Source of the DNA: Promethearchaeota archaeon
GTDB lineage: Archaea; Asgardarchaeota; Lokiarchaeia; Sigynarchaeales; SOKP01
Direction: 5' to 3'
DNA: 7,216 nucleotides
Assembly: GCA_019057975.1 (NCBI GenBank)
Contig: JAHLWJ010000224.1
Location: 1-7,216 of the forward strand
Shown here in pieces: positions 6,417 through 7,216 of this stretch. Made by a program: the position numbers and the translations under genes. The number at the start of each line of letters is the position of its first letter. The first letter of the stretch is position 1. The notes beneath the pieces are model-generated. The model was not told the origin of the DNA and searched no databases. It saw only the letters and a program-made list of their open reading frames with translations.

Positions 6417-6512
6417 TATTTCCTAATAATTATATTTTCTAATGAAAACAAGTAAAAATAGTTAATTCTTGATATTAGCTTTAAGTTTATTTTCTGCTAA
6501 ATTTTTTTCTTT

Positions 6513-6529
6513 TTAAAATTGAATTTTAA
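6513..6529. repeat. 17-bp AT-rich perfect palindrome
   Basis: TTAAAATT (6513-6520) and AATTTTAA (6522-6529) are perfect inverted arms around a single G, about 100 nt upstream of the AbfD-like start. It may be a regulatory site or a chance result of base composition. The rest of the 277-nt divergent region (6350-6626) contains no open frame of note and no recognisable RNA gene. Confidence 0.25.
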
Positions 6530-6576
6530 TCAGATAATTCCAGAATTGAGCACATGATACTATATTAGTAGATACC

Positions 6577-6584
6577 TTTAAAAT
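6577..6584 (+). promoter_or_regulatory. TATA-like box of the AbfD-like gene
   Basis: TTTAAAAT preceded by TACC lies 43 nt before the ATG at 6627. A start about 25 nt downstream would give a leader of roughly 20 nt. A second candidate, TTTTAAAATA at 6601-6610, lies nearer and would make the mRNA leaderless. No Shine-Dalgarno site precedes the ATG, so the leaderless reading is also reasonable. Confidence 0.3.
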
Positions 6585-6626
6585 TCTGATAAATAAATTT
6601 TTTTAAAATAAGATATTATTCTAATT

Positions 6627-7216
6627 ATGAAAACTTTTGAAGAATATCTTGAGTCACTCTACTCGATGAAAAAGAACATATGGATAGGTGACGAAGTGGT
6701 TGGTCGAGATGATCCTCGAATAAGAGGTGGAATTAATATTCTGCGCGAGACATATGACCTTGCTCACGATAAGAAATTTGAAGATCTATGTACGGCAACC
6801 TCTCACTTAACTGGAGAAAAGATAAATAGATTTTGCCACATCCATCAGAGTAAAGAGGATTTATTCAAAAAACAACGAATGACTAGAGTTTTATGCCATA
6901 GAGTTTCAGGTTGTATTCAAAGATGTATGGGAATAGACGCCCTTAATGCTCTTTCTGTTATTACTTATGAATGTGATCAAGCATTAGGAACAAATTATTA
7001 TGAAAATTTCGAAAAATTCTTAAAATATTTTCAAAAAAATGATCTTGCTGGCTCTTGTGCATCGACTGATGTAAAGGGTGATCGTTTAAAACGCCCCTCG
7101 CAGCAGGAAAATCCAGATGCTTATTTACGCATTATTGAAACGAGAGAGGATGGCATAATAGTACGCGGTGCAAAATGTTCTATCACTAATACACCTTATG
7201 TACATGAGATAATCGC
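6627..7216 (+). CDS. abfD: 4-hydroxybutyryl-CoA dehydratase family protein, N-terminal part (3' end outside window)
   Basis: Member of the family combining FAD and a [4Fe-4S] cluster that dehydrates 4-hydroxybutyryl-CoA to crotonyl-CoA and isomerises vinylacetyl-CoA; its fold is shared with HpaB-type flavin monooxygenases. I translated it by hand: 196 full codons run to the right edge. Visible signatures are the N-terminal TFEEYLESL, RFCHIHQS at 68-75, SGCIQRCMGIDALNA at 94-108, TDVKGDR at 147-153 and REDGIIVRGAK at 173-183. C96 and C100 align with cluster ligands C99 and C103 of the Clostridium aminobutyricum enzyme, and T187 with its T190; the other two ligands (His292, Cys299 there) fall outside the window. 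Two familiar stretches differ: TDPKGDR reads TDVKGDR, and GAKAHQTG reads GAKCSITN, so the substrate may differ. The family serves aminobutyrate fermentation and the archaeal hydroxypropionate/hydroxybutyrate and dicarboxylate/hydroxybutyrate cycles. Confidence 0.85.
   Translation, partial: MKTFEEYLESLYSMKKNIWIGDEVVGRDDPRIRGGINILRETYDLAHDKKFEDLCTATSHLTGEKINRFCHIHQSKEDLFKKQRMTRVLCHRVSGCIQRCMGIDALNALSVITYECDQALGTNYYENFEKFLKYFQKNDLAGSCASTDVKGDRLKRPSQQENPDAYLRIIETREDGIIVRGAKCSITNTPYVHEII

Noticed and set aside
1..7216. CRISPR array, tRNA or rRNA genes, insertion sequences
   Set aside because: No regularly spaced repeats, no cloverleaf or rRNA-like segment, no transposase motif or terminal inverted repeats were seen.

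Overview
The window is AT-rich and looks archaeal. The signals that suggest this are A/T-only TATA-like boxes in place of -35/-10 pairs, GTGAT-type Shine-Dalgarno sites, apparently leaderless genes, oligo-T stretches after stop codons, and a protein combining HEAT-like helices with leucine-rich repeats. That last type of protein is abundant in Asgard (Lokiarchaeia-like) genomes. The Asgard assignment is inference from style and gene content; no marker gene is present.

Layout. Five genes are on the minus strand and one on the plus strand. (1) 1-525 (-): N-terminal 175 residues of an acyl-CoA dehydrogenase, running off the left edge. (2) 650-1669 (-): zinc-dependent medium-chain alcohol/polyol dehydrogenase. 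(3) 1727-3439 (-) and (4) 3573-5282 (-): two tandem paralogous ThDP-dependent enzymes of the acetolactate-synthase-like family, each with its own promoter-like region and ribosome binding site. (5) 5363-6349 (-): HEAT-like plus LRR protein. (6) 6627-7216 (+): N-terminal 196 residues of a 4-hydroxybutyryl-CoA dehydratase family protein, running off the right edge and divergent from the LRR gene.

How the genes may work together. Two CoA-ester enzymes flank a block that can make or break C-C bonds next to a carbonyl (the ThDP pair) and reduce or oxidise a ketone or alcohol (the dehydrogenase). Acetolactate/acetoin/butanediol-type chemistry would fit the ThDP plus dehydrogenase neighbours. However, both ThDP proteins lack the residues that define true acetohydroxyacid synthase, so their substrates are open. 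T-rich stretches between the genes suggest mostly separate transcription units rather than one long operon.

The most notable observations are the duplicated ThDP enzymes with non-AHAS active sites and a co-duplicated promoter, a 22-bp dyad with flanking half-sites in the LRR/dehydratase divergent region, and the divergent AbfD-like protein that keeps both visible iron-sulfur cysteines.
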